Positions 7,772 to 13,910 of a stretch of 19,189 nucleotides of DNA are shown in pieces (position 1 is the first letter of the stretch; every line of letters starts with the position of its first letter). The stretch lies in NCBI GenBank assembly GCA_025928435.1, contig JAICJM010000063.1, positions 1 to 19,189 on the forward strand. The letters are read 5' to 3'. A program made the translations under genes and the position numbers. This DNA comes from Thermoleophilia bacterium (GTDB lineage: Bacteria; Actinomycetota; Thermoleophilia; Gaiellales; JAICJC01). Below the pieces are notes generated by a model that worked only from the letters and a program-made list of their open reading frames with translations, was not told the DNA's origin and ran no database searches.

Positions 7772-7786
7772 AGTTGTCAGACAGCT
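7772..7786. promoter_or_regulatory. Probable GntR operator, copy 2 (AGTTGTC-A-GACAGCT)
   Basis: This is the same 15-base palindrome as at 5403-5417, differing at the centre and at one arm base (GACAGCT instead of GACAACT). It lies immediately downstream of the candidate -10 at 7796-7801, so a bound repressor would cover the transcription start of the permease gene. Confidence 0.68.
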
Positions 7787-7795
7787 ACGCCGCCG

Positions 7796-7825
7796 TTTGT
7801 ACCATTTACGCCGCGGGCGGGTCAA
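7796..7825 (-). promoter_or_regulatory. Candidate sigma-70-type promoter of the permease
   Basis: On the minus strand a -35 TTGACC (7820-7825) is followed by an 18-bp spacer and a -10 TACAAA (7796-7801). The predicted start site is near 7789, at the edge of the operator copy. The -35 match is good and the -10 only fair. Confidence 0.45.
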
Positions 7826-7840
7826 GCCCTGCGCGGGCCG

Positions 7841-8284
7841 TCAGGCGGTGACGGTGACGCGCGTCTCGGCGCGGGCGGGGTTCGGCCCCGCGCCGAGCAC
7901 GTCGACGAGCAGCGCGGAGACCCGCTCGCGCCAGCGCTCGCGGTCGAGCTCGGGCGGCCCGAACCGCCGCCGCTCGACGGCGTACTCGGCCCGCGCCAGC
8001 CGGTCGAAGGCCGCGATCACGTCGATCACGCGGCCGTAGTCCCTGCCGGCGACCCCGCTCACCCAGGCGCGGGCGCGGCCGTCGTCGGCGAAGACGCCGT
8101 CGGCGACGCCCTGCCAGTAGGCGTGCTGGAACAGGCAACCCGCGTCGCCCTTCCGCGTCCAGCAGCCGGAGACGAGCTCCTGGTCACCGCGCTCGATGCT
8201 GCGCAGGGCGAGCTGCAGAAGCCGCCTCCCGCCGTCGTGCTCCGCCAGCCGTTCCAGCGACTCTCTCATCGCCACCTCGTGCAT
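7841..8284 (-). CDS. Hypothetical protein, 147 aa
   Basis: I do not recognise this family. The protein appears soluble and mostly helical. Residues 1-40 form an amphipathic helix region (MRESLERLAEHDGG, LLQLALRSIERGDQEL). A short segment rich in Cys, Trp and His follows (GCWTRKGDAGCLFQHAYWQG, about 40-60), then an Arg/Glu-rich helix around 95-125. There is no signal peptide or membrane segment. The ATG at 8284 has a strong AGGAGG seven bases upstream, and the gene begins 15 bases after the acetamidase/formamidase stop, so the two are probably co-transcribed. The two cysteines and nearby histidine could bind a metal or form a disulfide; this is inference only. Confidence 0.6.
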   Translation of the reverse strand: MHEVAMRESLERLAEHDGGRRLLQLALRSIERGDQELVSGCWTRKGDAGCLFQHAYWQGVADGVFADDGRARAWVSGVAGRDYGRVIDVIAAFDRLARAEYAVERRRFGPPELDRERWRERVSALLVDVLGAGPNPARAETRVTVTA

Positions 8285-8299
8285 CGCGCGACCTCCTGG

Positions 8300-9238
8300 T
8301 CAGGTGAACACCGCGTCGGGCATGAAACAGCCCACCATCCAGTTTGGCGCATCGACGACCTCGGTGACCTTCAGATCGCCTGCAAGGGAGCACAACATGT
8401 AAGCGTCCTCACGTGAGAGGCCGCGCTGCGAGACCAGGTGGTCGATCATCGCGCGGACGGCCGAGCGGGACGCCTCCATCAGGTCGGGCTCGACGCCGGT
8501 CGTCGCGAACCAGCCGCCGCCGTCGACGCGCGGGGTGAGCGGGCCGGGCGGCTTGCGCAGCGCCGGCGCGCGCAGGCTCATGCCGCGCTCGACCGTGATC
8601 CGCATCGTCGTGCGCATCGCGCACTCGACGCCGGAGATCGCCACCTCGCCGTCTCCCTGGGCGGCGTGGGCATCGCCCAGTGACACGAGGGCGCCGGGGA
8701 CTGCCACCGGGAGGTACAGCGTCGTGCCCCTCGTCAGGTGACGGCAGTCGATGTTGCCGCCGCCGGCGTGTGGCGGCGGGATGCGGACGCCGTGCATGCC
8801 GGCGCCGGGCACGCCGGTCGTGCCGCAAAAGGGCTCGATCGGGATGCGCACGCCGGGCGCGAAGTCCATCGCGTCCCCGTCCGTCAGGTCGAAGAACTTG
8901 ATGTACGGCTCGGTGAACTCACCCGGCGGCAGCAGCCCGAAGCCGGGGATGATGCAGGCCCAGCCCCATTCGGGCAGCTCGAAGCCGACGAACTCGATCG
9001 CGACGGCGTCGCCCGGCTCGGCGCCCTCGACGTGGATCGGCCCCGCGAGCGGGTAGATCAGCTCGAAGTCGAGTTTCGGGAGATCGGCCGCGGCCGAGTC
9101 ACGGGTGATCTGGCCGCCCGCGAAATCGTCGGTCTCGGCGATGACGACGTCGCCCGGCCGGATCCGCACGACGGGCTCGGTGTCGACGTCCCAGGTGCGA
9201 TGGGTGGGCGCGTCGCGGGTGATGACGTGCTCGGCCAT
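8300..9238 (-). CDS. Acetamidase/formamidase family amide hydrolase
   Basis: A 312-residue member of the FmdA/AmdA family, cytoplasmic enzymes that hydrolyse short amides such as formamide or acetamide to ammonia and the acid. Characteristic stretches are visible: RIRPGDVVIAETDDFAGGQI near 30-49, GPIHVEGAEPGDAVAIE at about 71-87, GVPGAGMHGVRIPPPHAGGGNIDCRHL around 143-169 (the conserved metal-site region with HxGGNxD), and GDAHAAQGDGEV around 190 (the typical GD.HA.QGDGE signature). The length is normal. The ATG at 9238 is preferred over an in-frame GTG at 9256; neither has a Shine-Dalgarno, but TACTCC lies six bases before the ATG, consistent with a leaderless start. It may release ammonia from an amide made or imported by neighbouring pathways. 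Confidence 0.9.
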   Translation of the reverse strand: MAEHVITRDAPTHRTWDVDTEPVVRIRPGDVVIAETDDFAGGQITRDSAAADLPKLDFELIYPLAGPIHVEGAEPGDAVAIEFVGFELPEWGWACIIPGFGLLPPGEFTEPYIKFFDLTDGDAMDFAPGVRIPIEPFCGTTGVPGAGMHGVRIPPPHAGGGNIDCRHLTRGTTLYLPVAVPGALVSLGDAHAAQGDGEVAISGVECAMRTTMRITVERGMSLRAPALRKPPGPLTPRVDGGGWFATTGVEPDLMEASRSAVRAMIDHLVSQRGLSREDAYMLCSLAGDLKVTEVVDAPNWMVGCFMPDAVFT

Positions 9239-9275
9239 GGCCGGGGAGTATGGCACTTTGGGCTACCGTGACCGG

Positions 9276-9389
9276 ATGGCCACCGCGGCCCGCATCCTGC
9301 GCGCGCTCGACCGGCTCGTGTGCCGTGTCGGCCGCTCCTGCTGCGTGGCGCGCTCCCAGGCCGCCTGGCGCTCTACCCCCCGTGAATAA
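9276..9389 (+). CDS. Possible small leaderless ORF, 37 aa
   Basis: An ATG at 9276 sits six bases after TACCGT, the same leaderless layout as at 701 and 17438. The 37-codon reading frame has GC-rich third positions and encodes a basic peptide with three Cys (CRVGRSCCVAR). It ends with a TAA inside the palindrome at 9383-9413, which suggests its 3' end was set by insertion of that repeat, or that the frame is fortuitous. It diverges from the acetamidase gene across a 37-bp gap. No homology is recognised. Confidence 0.25.
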   Translation: MATAARILRALDRLVCRVGRSCCVARSQAAWRSTPRE

Positions 9390-9413
9390 ACGGGGTCAGA
9401 CCCCTTTTATTCA
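9383..9413. repeat. REP-like palindrome / possible bidirectional terminator
   Basis: TGAATAAA (9383-9390) and TTTATTCA (9406-9413) are perfect inverted arms. They enclose GGGGTC-A-GACCCC (9392-9404) with one mismatched pair between. CCCCGT...ACGGGG offers an alternative overlapping stem at 9378-9395. It lies six bases from the GntR stop at 9419 and so could also end the microcompartment transcript. The core has the same design as the repeat arms at 13737 and 17380, with two bases exchanged. Confidence 0.65.
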
Positions 9414-9418
9414 GTGGG

Positions 9419-10213
9419 TCAGCGGACGACCTCGACCGCGCTCCCGAGAGACTGCGGGTCGCGGGTGCGCACGCGCACGACGATCCGCACCCGGTCGGCC
9501 CGGAAGAGGTCGTTCGAGCGCTCGAACGGGCGGCCGTCCTCCGACCAGGCCGTGCGCGCGATCGACACGAGCGGCGAGCCGGCGCGCACTTCGAGGACGC
9601 GAGCCTCGGCCGCCGTCGCGCCGACCACCTCGACCCGCTCCTCCGCCTCGCTCGGCCGCAGGCCGTAGCCGGACTCGAGCAGCTCGTAGAGCGACCCCGA
9701 GAGCGACCGGTCGAGCAGCCCGGGGAAACGATCGGCCGGGAACCGGGCCCGCTCGAGCGAGATCGGCTGCTCGTCACCCAGCCGCACGCGGACGACCTCG
9801 AGCACGAGCGCCCCCTCCGGCACGCCGAGCGCCGTGGCCGTGTCGGGGTCCGCTCCGACCGTCGCGGTCGAGAGCACCCGCGCGCCTGACTGGAAGCCCT
9901 GCCGGCGCATGTAGGCGGGCAGGCTGGTGAGGCTGGTCAGGTCGCGCTCGACCCGCCGCTCCGAGACGAAGATCCCGCCCGACCGCCCCCGGACGCGATG
10001 CACGACGCCCGCGGTCTCGAGCGCATCGAGCGCGGCCCGCAGCGTCGAGCGGCTCACGCCCAGCCGGGCCGCGAGCTCGCGCTCGGCCCCCAGGCGCTCG
10101 CCGGGGCCGGGCGCCCCGGCCTGGATCTCCCGGGCGAGCCGGTCGCGCAGCCCCGCCGCCGCGGGCCCCAGCGGGGCGAAGGCGGCGGGCAGTCCGGGGA
10201 CGGGCTCCGTCAC
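9419..10213 (-). CDS. GntR-family (HutC/UTRA) regulator of the microcompartment locus
   Basis: A 264-residue transcription factor. The winged helix-turn-helix spans about residues 20-80 (LRDRLAREIQAGAPGPGERLGAERELAARLGVSR, then STLRAALDALETAGVVHRV). A UTRA ligand-binding domain follows (about 95-260), with LGVPEGALVLEVVRVRLGDEQPISLERARFP-type strands and a closing DLFRADRVRIVVRVR segment. The GTG at 10213 lies seven bases after the SDR stop, so it is the last gene of the microcompartment operon. The distance from the other GntR gene and the absence of the AGTTGTC palindrome here suggest a separate regulon. Candidate binding sites are the inverted repeats at 11062-11090 and 17342-17371. The effector is probably an amino alcohol or its phosphate, by inference from the pathway. 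Confidence 0.9.
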   Translation of the reverse strand: MTEPVPGLPAAFAPLGPAAAGLRDRLAREIQAGAPGPGERLGAERELAARLGVSRSTLRAALDALETAGVVHRVRGRSGGIFVSERRVERDLTSLTSLPAYMRRQGFQSGARVLSTATVGADPDTATALGVPEGALVLEVVRVRLGDEQPISLERARFPADRFPGLLDRSLSGSLYELLESGYGLRPSEAEERVEVVGATAAEARVLEVRAGSPLVSIARTAWSEDGRPFERSNDLFRADRVRIVVRVRTRDPQSLGSAVEVVR

Positions 10214-10220
10214 GGCCCCG

Positions 10221-11006
10221 CTACCGGGCGGCCTCGAGCGCGGCCAGCGACTCCGGCTGCACCTGGCCGCCGTCGACGACGATCGTCTGGCCGGTGATGT
10301 AGGCCGCCTCGTCGGTCGCCAGGAAGAGCGCCGCCGCCCCGATCTCCTCGACGAACCCGAGCCGCCCGAGCGGGATGGACGCCTCCATCGACGCCCGGTA
10401 TTCGGGCCCCAGCTCGTCGAGCCCCTCCGAGACGACGTTCCCCGGGAGGACGGCGTTCACCGTGATCCGCTTCGGCGCCAGCTCGATGCAGGCCGTGCGC
10501 AGGAATCCGAGCTGGGCCGCCTTCGTCGCGCCATAGTGCGACCAGCCCGGAAAGCCGGTGATCGGGCCCGTGATCGAGCTCGTCAGGATCACCCGGCCGT
10601 GGCCCGAGTGCTCCAGGTGGGGCAGGCACGCCTTCACGGTCAGCATCGTGCCCTTGACGTTCGTCGCGAAGATGGCGTCGATGTCGGCCTCGGTCATGTC
10701 GGCCAGCTTCACGTCGGGGAAGATCCCGGCGTTCGCGCAGACGATGTCGATGCCGCCGTGGCGGGACACGACCTCGGCGGCGATCCGCTCGCAGTCGCCG
10801 GCCGAGGAGACGTCGCCCTGGACATACGAGACGTGGCCCGCGCCGAGCGCGGACAGGTCGCGGACCGCGGTCTCGCCCGCCCGCTCGGTGCGGCCGGTGA
10901 CGACGACGTTCGTACCGGCGCGCGCGAAGACGCTGGCGATGCCCTTGCCGATGCCCTTGGTGCCGCCGGTGACGATCACCGTGCGGCCGGTCAGTGGGGT
11001 GAACAT
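10221..11006 (-). CDS. Short-chain dehydrogenase, probable amino-alcohol (1-amino-2-propanol-type) dehydrogenase
   Basis: A 261-residue classical SDR. The cofactor motif TGGTKGIG is at 13-20, NAG at 92-94, the catalytic Ser in TSSITG (about 143-144), and Tyr158-x3-Lys162 in SHYGATK. DGGQVQ near 245-250 closes the fold. Lys17 and Arg39 (VTGRT) would favour NADP(H), though this is only a sequence rule. RMM-type microcompartment loci encode an SDR shown in Mycobacterium smegmatis to act on (S)-1-amino-2-propanol / aminoacetone, and this gene occupies the equivalent place. The ATG at 11006 has AGGAGG with a four-base spacer. A 92-bp gap to the kinase gene contains a good -10 and an inverted repeat, so this gene and the GntR gene may have an additional promoter. 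It shows no encapsulation helix and could act inside or outside the shell. Confidence 0.85.
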   Translation of the reverse strand: MFTPLTGRTVIVTGGTKGIGKGIASVFARAGTNVVVTGRTERAGETAVRDLSALGAGHVSYVQGDVSSAGDCERIAAEVVSRHGGIDIVCANAGIFPDVKLADMTEADIDAIFATNVKGTMLTVKACLPHLEHSGHGRVILTSSITGPITGFPGWSHYGATKAAQLGFLRTACIELAPKRITVNAVLPGNVVSEGLDELGPEYRASMEASIPLGRLGFVEEIGAAALFLATDEAAYITGQTIVVDGGQVQPESLAALEAAR

Positions 11007-11039
11007 ACGTCCTCCTGGTGTGCGGCTCTCGGGCGGCCC

Positions 11040-11045
11040 ATTCTA
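11040..11045 (-). promoter_or_regulatory. Candidate -10 (TAGAAT) for the SDR-GntR pair
   Basis: On the minus strand TAGAAT lies 34 bases before the SDR ATG, leaving room for a leader with its AGGAGG. The -35 position (CCAATT, 17-bp spacer) is poor and falls inside the inverted repeat at 11062-11090, which suggests activator- or repressor-controlled expression. Confidence 0.4.
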
Positions 11046-11061
11046 CGGTCCGAAACCGATC

Positions 11062-11090
11062 CAATTGGCATTCGGCCTGGATGTCAATTG
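11062..11090. promoter_or_regulatory. Inverted repeat, possible regulator binding site upstream of the SDR gene
   Basis: CAATTGGCAT (11062-11071) and ATGTCAATTG (11081-11090) are 10-bp inverted arms with one mismatch and a 9-bp spacer, about two helical turns centre to centre. The AT-rich half-sites stand out in this GC-rich DNA. The site lies in the only sizeable gap inside the microcompartment operon, just upstream of a candidate -10. The binding protein is unknown; the GntR product at 9419-10213 is the obvious candidate. Confidence 0.5.
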
Positions 11091-11098
11091 CGCCCGGA

Positions 11099-12085
11099 TC
11101 AGCCGTGCGCCGAGAGGTACCGCTCGGCGAGCGCACACGTGCCGTCGGTGAACCCGGCGCCCAGCTCGGCCGCCTCGGTCGCGAACTGGTGGTGGGAGCC
11201 GATCCAGGCCACGAGCAGCAGCCGCCGCAGCATGACGAATGTGTCCAGCTCCGCCTCGTCCGCCGGGTCGAGATCGGCGGCGGAGCGGTAGCCCTCCACC
11301 CAGGCGGCCTTCAGCTCGGGCACGTGCGGGTGGTCCTCGATGAACGAGACGGTGGTCGCGAAGTCGTACATGAACCACGACCAGCCGCAGTCGTCGAAGT
11401 CGATGACGCGCACGCGCTCGCCGTCGACGAGCAGGTTGGCGAGGCGGATGTCGGCGTGCACGAGCCCGAACCGGCCCGGCCCCTGGCCGTACGCCTCGAG
11501 CCGCCGCCGCAGCGTGTCGTCGAGCCGGCCGAGCAACGCCAGCTCCTCCGGCCCCATCCCGAGGCCGTCCTGCCAGCGGCCCCAGTGGCCGCCCGCGCCG
11601 AGCGTCGTGCCGTAGTCCCAGCGGAAGCGCGCGAAGCCGGCCGGGGGCCCCCAGTCGCGGGCGTGGCCGTGCATCCGCGCAGACACGGCGCCGAGGGTGC
11701 GGAACCCGGGCAGGAGGTCGTGCGCGTCGGCGTCGGGCATCTCGCCGGCGAGCCACTCGAACAGCACCACGTTGCGCTCGCCCAGCTCGCCGGTGCGCAC
11801 CTGGCAGACGCGGCTCCCGCCTCGCCCCGCGACGGCATGGGCCGTCTCGACGACGCCGTCCTCGCGCAGGGCGTCGATCCAGTCGAGCTCCGAGGCGATC
11901 TCCTCGGCGGTGTGGTAGGTGGGCCGGTGGACGCGCAGCGCGAACGCCCGGCCACCGGGCTCCTCGATCCGGTACGTCCAGTTCTCGGAGACGTTGATCA
12001 GGGCGACCGTGGAGGACGGATCCAGGTCGTATGCGGGCAGCGCGGCCTGCGCCAGGCGGTCGATCGCCGCCTGGTCAGTGCTCAC
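11099..12085 (-). CDS. APH-fold small-molecule kinase, probable amino-alcohol (1-amino-2-propanol-type) kinase
   Basis: A 328-residue kinase of the aminoglycoside/choline phosphotransferase family. The ATP lobe includes SENWTYRI (33-40) and FALRVHRP (48-55). The catalytic loop is HADIRLAN (His210, Asp212, Asn217), and the metal-binding motif is DFDD (Asp229 to Asp232). The related enzyme of the mycobacterial RMM locus was characterised as an (S)-1-amino-2-propanol kinase, so the predicted product is an O-phosphorylated amino alcohol that feeds the phospho-lyase encoded at 16014-17306. The GTG at 12085 overlaps the BMC-T stop by 11 bases, with GGAGG just upstream, so translation is coupled to the shell genes. 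No encapsulation helix is obvious. Homoserine or choline-type substrates cannot be excluded from sequence alone. Confidence 0.86.
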   Translation of the reverse strand: MSTDQAAIDRLAQAALPAYDLDPSSTVALINVSENWTYRIEEPGGRAFALRVHRPTYHTAEEIASELDWIDALREDGVVETAHAVAGRGGSRVCQVRTGELGERNVVLFEWLAGEMPDADAHDLLPGFRTLGAVSARMHGHARDWGPPAGFARFRWDYGTTLGAGGHWGRWQDGLGMGPEELALLGRLDDTLRRRLEAYGQGPGRFGLVHADIRLANLLVDGERVRVIDFDDCGWSWFMYDFATTVSFIEDHPHVPELKAAWVEGYRSAADLDPADEAELDTFVMLRRLLLVAWIGSHHQFATEAAELGAGFTDGTCALAERYLSAHG

Positions 12086-12716
12086 GGCCCTCCACCGACT
12101 CGAGTACCCGGGTGATCTCGTCGCGGGCGCGGACGACGCTGTCCGTGCCGCCGGACAGGTAGATGCGCCCGGCGGCGCCGATCATCGAGACGGTCACGAG
12201 GGTCGCCTCCGGCGCGGCCCGCTCGGCCGCGTTCGCCGCCATGGCGGCGTGCAGCGCCGGCACCACCTCGTACACCATCAGCGTCTCCCCGGGCAGCACC
12301 ATCGACGCCTCCCGGTTGCGGTTGATGATCACCGCGTGCTGGTCGGTGATGTCCTCGATCACGTCGGCGTAGAGGATACGTGGCCGCAGGGCGTCCGCGG
12401 CCGTCGCGCCGATCCCCTCGAGGATGGCCGCGCCCGCCCGGTCGACGAGCGCCTTGTCCCGGTGGTGCACCTCGAGCACACCGAACTGGCGCTCGACGTA
12501 GAGGATGCCCGGCTCGATCTCGGGCACCGACCGCAGCGCGAGATCGGTCACTCGCTCGATCGCGAGCGCCGGCGCGACCTCGACGATCAGCGCGTGGTCG
12601 CCTTCGATCGGCGGATAGCCGCGGGCGCGCGTGGGCGTGCCGAGATACGCCGCGAACTGGCGCCCGAGGCTCGGGATCGGCAGGTAGACCCGCAGCTGGA
12701 CTGCGGCGTTCTCCAT
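12075..12716 (-). CDS. BMC-T shell protein (tandem BMC domains), trimer A
   Basis: A 213-residue microcompartment shell protein with two BMC domains in one chain, expected to form pseudo-hexameric trimers. Domain 1 covers about residues 41-115 (HALIVEVAPALAIERVTDLA, YVERQFGVLEVHH, GATAADALRPRIL). Domain 2 is about 120-205 (DQHAVIINRNREASMVLPGE, then SMIGAAGRIYLSGG). An N-terminal extension of about 40 residues (YLPIPSLGRQFAAYLGTPTR) precedes the fold. It shares many identities with the second trimer encoded at 13907-14512, so the two are paralogues. Its position next to the hexamer and pentamer genes matches MSM0271, the double-ringed trimer of the M. smegmatis RMM shell, from memory of the published shell inventory. 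The start lies six bases after the BMC-H stop. Confidence 0.92.
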   Translation of the reverse strand: MENAAVQLRVYLPIPSLGRQFAAYLGTPTRARGYPPIEGDHALIVEVAPALAIERVTDLALRSVPEIEPGILYVERQFGVLEVHHRDKALVDRAGAAILEGIGATAADALRPRILYADVIEDITDQHAVIINRNREASMVLPGETLMVYEVVPALHAAMAANAAERAAPEATLVTVSMIGAAGRIYLSGGTDSVVRARDEITRVLESVEGREH

Positions 12717-12722
12717 CCGGCG

Positions 12723-13004
12723 CTAGCTCGCCGCGTGGACGAAGTGCTTGTCGAGCTCCGCGTGTGGGCGCGGGATGACGTGCACCGACACGAGATCGCC
12801 GACGGTCGACGCGGTCTCGGCGCCCGCCTCGGTCGCGGCCTTCACCGCGCCGACGTCGCCCTGGATCACGACCGACACGAGGCCGTCGCCGACCTCCTCG
12901 CGGGCCACGATGGTCACGTTCGCGGCCTTGACCATGGCGTCCGCGGCAGCCAGCGCCGCCACGTAGCCCTTCGTCTCGATCATCCCGATTGCGTTCTGTG
13001 CCAT
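12723..13004 (-). CDS. BMC-H hexameric shell protein with an acidic pore loop
   Basis: A 93-residue canonical single-domain shell protein, the usual tile of the facets. Family signatures are [20 protein letters not shown] (5-24), [15 protein letters not shown] (49-63) and [12 protein letters not shown] (74-85). It aligns without gaps to the PduA type over almost its full length. The pore loop reads EEVGDGL (36-42) where PduA has EKIGSGL, placing Glu37 and Asp40 where PduA has Lys37 and Ser40. That predicts a negatively charged pore suited to a protonated amine. The ATG at 13004 has GAGGAGGAG immediately upstream, the strongest ribosome site in the operon, which fits its need for high copy number. 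It begins ten bases after the BMC-P stop. Confidence 0.95.
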   Translation of the reverse strand: MAQNAIGMIETKGYVAALAAADAMVKAANVTIVAREEVGDGLVSVVIQGDVGAVKAATEAGAETASTVGDLVSVHVIPRPHAELDKHFVHAAS

Positions 13005-13014
13005 GACTCCTCCT

Positions 13015-13257
13015 CTACTCGTGTTCGTCGATGGAACCGATGATCAGCGCGTCGATGGGCGGATGGCCGTCGCCGAGCCAGCTGGAGGCGACCGAGCCGG
13101 TGGCGACCAGGACGCGCTCGCCGACGCCGCTTCCGAGCACGTCGAATGCGACCACGCGGCCGCCGCCGTCCACCTCGACCTCGAGAAAGGCCCCGTTGGG
13201 GATCCGCTCGAGCCGCTTGGTCGCCCAGACGGCGCCGGTGACGGTCGCTCTCAGCAT
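13015..13257 (-). CDS. BMC-P pentameric vertex protein (EutN/CcmL family)
   Basis: An 80-residue protein of the EutN/CcmL family, whose pentamers cap the twelve vertices of the shell. Diagnostic strands are [21 protein letters not shown] (2-22), [21 protein letters not shown] (35-55) and DALIIGSID (69-77), the last being the conserved hydrophobic closing strand. The length is typical, if slightly short. The ATG at 13257 overlaps the preceding gene by seven bases, with AAGGAG five bases upstream. It is the only pentamer gene in the locus. Confidence 0.94.
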   Translation of the reverse strand: MLRATVTGAVWATKRLERIPNGAFLEVEVDGGGRVVAFDVLGSGVGERVLVATGSVASSWLGDGHPPIDALIIGSIDEHE

Positions 13258-13910
13258 GGTCGCTCCTTCTCGATCTCGACTCCCAGGCTCCGGGCGCGGT
13301 CGCGCGCCATCGGCGTCAGCACCGCCCGCGGCCCGAGCACCAGCCGGGCGCCCTGGGCGCCGGCGTCGCGCACGGCCCGCTCGGTGACCGCGCCGCGCTC
13401 GATCCGGATCGCGGGCGCGGCGGCGGGACCCGCGGCGGGCGCCGCGGTGGCGCCGAGCCGGAACCTGAGCTTGCCCGAGCGGATCGCCATGCGGTCGCGG
13501 GGGTTCTCGAACCGGTGCACGAGCGAGCGCACGAAGGCGTCCAGGTCGGCGTCGCTGCGCAGGTCGACCACCTCGACCGAGCCCGCGGGCGCGCCTTCGG
13601 TCTGCTCGGCGGGCGCCAATTGGCGCGCGTGGGAAGCGCCGATTGCGGGGGTGGTCGTGGACTCGGCCGGCGGCCGCCAGCCCGACGGCCGGTGCACCCT
13701 CGCGATCGGCGGCGCCGGCACCTGCGGGACGACATCGGGGACAGTCCCCGGATGGGGACTGTCCCCACTCGGGCCGCCTCCGTTCGCGTGGCCGTTCCCG
13801 TTCGGCTCGGGCTGGGCGGTGAGCGCCTCCTCGAGCAGGCCGGGCAGGAGCTCCGCCAGCACCTCCCGGGTGACGCTGCGCAGGGCGTCGGCGTCGTCGG
13901 GCGTGCTCAT
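13251..13910 (-). CDS. Microcompartment-associated protein of unknown function with an encapsulation-like helix
   Basis: A 219-residue protein I cannot assign. Residues 6-31 form an amphipathic helix (DALRSVTREVLAELLPGLL) like the short N-terminal helices that direct enzymes into microcompartments. Residues 32-112 are a Pro/Gly/Ala-rich linker, including ten residues encoded by a palindromic repeat (GDSPHPGTVP, 49-58). A small conserved-looking block, VDLRSDADLDAFVRSLVHRF to KLRFRL, is at about 115-152. The C-terminal 50 residues contain ERGAVTERAVRDA and AVLTPMARDRARSLGVEIE (196-214), which recall the 'ITPsARdyArerGI' segments of EutQ/EutT/PduL-associated BMC proteins. Its place between the pentamer and second trimer genes, overlapping both by 4-7 bases, argues for a scaffold, core organiser or shell-core adaptor. 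The ATG at 13910 overlaps the preceding stop (ATGA). Confidence 0.75.
   Translation of the reverse strand: MSTPDDADALRSVTREVLAELLPGLLEEALTAQPEPNGNGHANGGGPSGDSPHPGTVPDVVPQVPAPPIARVHRPSGWRPPAESTTTPAIGASHARQLAPAEQTEGAPAGSVEVVDLRSDADLDAFVRSLVHRFENPRDRMAIRSGKLRFRLGATAAPAAGPAAAPAIRIERGAVTERAVRDAGAQGARLVLGPRAVLTPMARDRARSLGVEIEKERPC
13737..13766. repeat. REP-like palindrome inside a coding sequence
   Basis: GGGGACAGTCCCC (13737-13749), GGAT, and GGGGACTGTCCCC (13754-13766) form perfect 13-bp inverted arms with a 4-base loop. The same arms occur at 17380-17411 with a different loop. On the minus strand the element is exactly codons 49-58 of the gene at 13251-13910. Confidence 0.85.

Noticed and set aside
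7728..7840. Riboswitch in the permease leader
   Set aside because: Only one 7-bp hairpin and an operator are present; the region is too short and shows no conserved aptamer motif I can recognise.
9239..9256. Upstream GTG start (9256) for the acetamidase
   Set aside because: It adds only six residues and has neither a Shine-Dalgarno nor a suitably placed TA-box; the ATG at 9238 is better placed.
13613..13626. Perfect 14-bp palindrome GCGCCAATTGGCGC as a stand-alone operator
   Set aside because: It lies deep within a coding sequence far from any predicted promoter; it is mentioned only as a possible partner of the 11062 repeat.
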